This document shows positions 50,079 to 53,023 of a stretch of DNA of 53,023 nucleotides, in pieces (the first letter of the stretch is position 1; every line of letters begins with the position of its first letter). The stretch covers positions 574,291 to 627,313 of the forward strand of contig JAUCMV010000006.1 of the NCBI GenBank assembly GCA_030435675.1, written 5' to 3'. The DNA comes from Steinernema hermaphroditum (lineage: Eukaryota > Nematoda > Chromadorea > Rhabditida > Steinernematidae). The notes beneath the pieces are model-generated. The model was not told where the DNA came from, did not search any database, and was given only the letters and a program-made list of their open reading frames with translations. Both the position numbers and the translations under genes were made by a program.

Positions 50079-51289
50079 TCAATTCGAGACAGCAGGGCCC
50101 CTGCTCACACCAAGAGCTCTGCATCTGACCCTCCTGCTCCAAAGTACCATATCATTTTTATGATTCCACCTTGTAGAACTGCACGAGCCTGATCGAACGC
50201 GCCTATTCCCGTTCGGATTACTGTGGACTATCTTAGTTTCCTGCAAAACTTTCAATTCGAGACAGCAGGGCCCTTGCTCACACCAAGAGCTCTGCATCTG
50301 ACCCTCCTGCTCCAAAGTACCATAGCATTTTTATGATTGGATCTTGTAGAACTGCACGAGCCTGATCGAACGCGCCTATTCCCGTTGGGATTACTGTGGA
50401 CTATCTTAGTTTCCTGCAAAACTTTCAATTCGAGACAGCAGGGCCCTTGCTCACACCAAGAGCTCTGCATCTGACCCTCCTGCTCCAAAGTACCATAGCA
50501 TTTTTATGATCGGATCTTGTAGAACTGCACGAGCCTGATCGAACGCGCCTACTCACGTTGGATTTACTGTGGACTATCTTAGTTTCCTGCAAAACTTTCA
50601 ATTCGAGACAGATAGGGCCTTGTTCATGCAAAGAGTTCTGCATCTGACCCTCCTGCTCCAAAGTACCATAGCATTTTTATGATTGGATCTTGTAGAACTG
50701 CACGAGCCTGATCGAACGCGCCTACTCACGTTGGATTTACTGTGGACTATCTTAGTTTCCTGCAAAACTTTCAATTCGAGACAGATAGGGCCTTGTTCAT
50801 GCAAAGAGTTCTGCATCTGACCCTCCTGCTCCAAAGTACCATAGCATTTTTATGATTGGATCTTGTAGAACTGCACGAGCCTGATCGAACGCGCCTACTC
50901 TCGTTGGATTTACTGTGGACTATCTTAGTTTCCTGCAAAACTTTCAATTCGAGACAGATAGGGCCTTGTTCATGCAAAGAGTTCTGCATCTGACCCTCGT
51001 GCTCCAAAGTACCATAGCATTTTTATGATTGGATCTTGTAGAACTGCACGAGCCTGATCGAACGCGCCTACTCACGTTGGATTTACTGTGGACTATCTTA
51101 GTTTCCTGCAAAACTTTCAATTCGAGACAGATAGGGCCTTGTTCATGCAAAGAGTTCTGCATCTGACCCTCCTGCTCCAAAGTACCATAGCATTTTTATG
51201 ATTGGATCTTGTAGAACTGCACGAGCCTGATCGAACGCGCCTACTCTCGTTGGATTTACTGTGGACTATCTTAGTTTCCTGCAAAACTT
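50079..51289. repeat. Heptameric HOR (1211 bp), copy 2
   Basis: Tandem copy of 48868-50078, with the same seven monomers in the same order and no difference noticed by eye. After 51290 the order changes to B/ctactcacg. Confidence 0.83.
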
Positions 51290-51462
51290 TCAATTCGAGA
51301 CAGATAGGGCCTTGTTCATGCAAAGAGTTCTGCATCTGACCCTCCTGCTCCAAAGTACCATAGCATTTTTATGATTGGATCTTGTAGAACTGCACGAGCC
51401 TGATCGAACGCGCCTACTCACGTTGGATTTACTGTGGACTATCTTAGTTTCCTGCAAAACTT

Positions 51463-52673
51463 TCAATTCGAGACAGATAGGGCCTTGTTCAGGCAAAGAG
51501 TTCTGCATCTGACCCTCCTGCTCCAAAGTACCATAGCATTTTTATGATTGGATCTTGTAGAACTGCACGAGCCTGATCGAACGCGCCTACTCTCGTTGGA
51601 TTTACTGTGGACTATCTTAGTTTCCTGCAAAACTTTCAATTCGAGACAGATAGGGCCTTGTTCATGCAAAGAGTTCTGCATCTGACCCTCGTGCTCCAAA
51701 GTACCATAGCATTTTTATGATCGGATCTTGTAGAACTGCACGAGCCTGATCGAACGCGCCTACTCTCGTTGGATTTACTGTGGACTATCTTAGTTTCCTG
51801 CAAAACTTTCAATTCGAGACAGATAGGGCCTTGTTCATGCAAAGAGTTCTGCATCTGACCCTCCTGCTCCAAAGTACCATATCATTTTTATGATTCCATC
51901 TTGTAGAACTGCACGAGCCTGATCGAACGCGCCTATTCCCGTTCGGATTACTGTGGACTATCTTAGTTTCCTGCAAAACTTTCAATTCGAGACAGCAGGG
52001 CCCTTGCTCACACCAAGAGCTCTGCATCTGACCCTCCTGCTCCAAAGTACCATATCATTTTTATGATTCCATCTTGTAGAACTGCACGAGCCTGATCGAA
52101 CGCGCCTATTCCCGTTCGGATTACTGTGGACTATCTTAGTTTCCTGCAAAACTTTCAATTCGAGACATCAGGGCCCTTGCTCACACCAAGAGCTCTGCAT
52201 CTGACCCTCCTGCTCCAAAGTACCATAGCATTTTTATGATTGGATCTTGTAGAACTGCACGAGCCTGATCGAACGCGCCTATTCCCGTTGGGATTACTGT
52301 GGACTATCTTAGTTTCCTGCAAAACTTTCAATTCGAGACAGATAGGGCCTTGTTCATGCAAAGAGTTCTGCATCTGACCCTCCTCCTCCAAAGTACCATA
52401 TCATTTTTATGATTCCATCTTGTAGAACTGCACGAGCCTGATCGAACGCGCCTATTCCCGTTCGGATTACTGTGGACTATCTTAGTTTCCTGCAAAACTT
52501 TCAATTCGAGACAGCAGGGCCCTTGCTCACACCAAGAGCTCTGCATCTGACCCTCCTGCTCCAAAGTACCATAGCATTTTTATGATTGGATCTTGTAGAA
52601 CTGCACGAGCCTGATCGAACGCGCCTATTCCCGTTGGATTTACTGTGGACTATCTTAGTTTCCTGCAAAACTT
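51463..52673. repeat. 7-monomer block (1211 bp), copy 3 of the dispersed duplication
   Basis: Matches 41469-42679, including the unusual 'tattcccgttggatttactg' in the last monomer. The one clear difference is 'ttcaggcaaag' just inside its left edge (51490). After 52674 the copies part: tgattgg here, tgatcgg at the 42680 counterpart. Confidence 0.82.
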
Positions 52674-53023
52674 TCAATTCGAGACAGATAGGGCCTTGTT
52701 CATGCAAAGAGTTCTGCATCTGACCCTCCTGCTCCAAAGTACCATAGCATTTTTATGATTGGATCTTGTAGAACTGCACGAGCCTGATCGAACGCGCCTA
52801 CTCTCGTTGGATTTACTGTGGACTATCTTAGTTTCCTGCAAAACTTTCAATTCGAGACAGATAGGGCCTTGTTCATGCAAAGAGTTCTGCATCTGACCCT
52901 CCTGCTCCAAAGTACCATAGCATTTTTATGGTTCCATCTTGTAGAACTGCACGAGCCTGATCGAACGCGCCTATTCCCGTTCGGATTACTGTGGACTATC
53001 TTAGTTTCCTGCAAAACTTTCAA

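Larger units (their letters stand above)
13024..53023. repeat. Right arm of 173-bp satellite array (type A/B monomers)
   Basis: About 231 head-to-tail monomers in the same orientation as the left arm. There are two head types of equal length. Type A reads cagcagggcccttgctcacaccaagagctctgcat across two diagnostic boxes and carries ApaI (GGGCCC) and SacI (GAGCTC) sites. Type B has cagatagggccttgttcatg and aaagagttctgcat and lacks both sites. Other markers are atagcat/atatcat, tgattgg/tgatcgg/tgattcc, cgttcgg/cgttggg/ctactctcg/ctactcacg, and tttactg/tttcctg/tttcttg. Long stretches have no indel at all (60 monomers at 13081-23460, 54 at 23806-33147), which implies strong recent homogenisation. 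No insertion of unrelated DNA was found. Confidence 0.97.

Noticed and set aside
96..52910. A ~78-residue open frame on the minus strand in nearly every monomer (for example 332 back to 96)
   Set aside because: It starts at TTG, not ATG, runs 237 bp across 1.37 monomers, and shifts frame at each monomer because 173 is not a multiple of 3. It recurs only because the DNA recurs. No domain, signal or promoter supports it.
1..53023. CRISPR array, because of the short regular repeats
   Set aside because: The entire 173-bp unit is repeated, with no repeat/unique-spacer alternation, and there are no cas genes.
1..53023. Human-type alpha satellite, suggested by the similar 171-173 bp period and HORs
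   Set aside because: The monomer sequence shows no recognisable alphoid similarity; only the length and organisation are alike.
1..53023. Tandem rRNA, tRNA or snRNA gene repeats
   Set aside because: No conserved rRNA segment, no tRNA A/B boxes in a cloverleaf, and no snRNA motif was recognised in the monomer.

Overview
The whole window is one satellite DNA array. About 303 head-to-tail copies of a ~173-bp monomer run from the first base to the last, all in the same orientation. The only interruption is a 500-base run of N at 12524-13023. I found no protein gene, RNA gene, transposon, telomere repeat or CRISPR-like structure. A representative monomer is about 47% G+C and keeps six or seven CpGs. 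Tens of kilobases of a nucleosome-length monomer with nested higher-order repeats (HORs) and a 500-N scaffold gap fit a eukaryotic chromosome assembly, most likely centromeric or other heterochromatin. I do not recognise the monomer, so I cannot name the organism or say whether it is a plant or an animal.

Left arm (1-12523, ~72 monomers). Most monomers carry a 'cagggcccttgctcatacc' head (type A'). A second head, 'catacaaagagttatgcat' (type C), recurs at set positions in the HORs. Length varies here: 161-182 bp as well as 173. The order is 346-bp dimers (96-787), alternating A' variants (2163-3373), tetramers (5617-6990) and pentamers (7858-11307) with small gaactgc duplications. A further pentamer copy is cut by the N gap.

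Right arm (13024-53023, ~231 monomers). Two equal-length head types intermix: A ('cagggcccttgctcacacc') and B ('atagggccttgttcatgca'). The arm is very regular: 13081-23460 is 60 consecutive monomers of exactly 173 bp, and 23806-33147 is another 54. HOR size changes along it: 7/9-monomer blocks (13-23 kb), an 11-mer (23.8-27.4 kb), hexamers (27.6-32.3 kb), a zone where type C returns (33.1-36.8 kb), pentamers (40.3-45.3 kb) and heptamers (48.9-51.3 kb). Blocks of 1.2-1.7 kb reappear 5-10 kb away with no difference I could see.

Three things stand out. First, one junction, at the 3' end of certain type C monomers, has a nearly unique sequence in each of 13 copies although the flanking HOR is homogenised. 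Second, type A monomers carry a 17-bp site matching 8 of the 9 core positions of the CENP-B box, while type B matches only 7. Third, hybrid 174-bp monomers look like A/B recombinants. The many short open reading frames are explained by the periodicity and are not annotated as genes.
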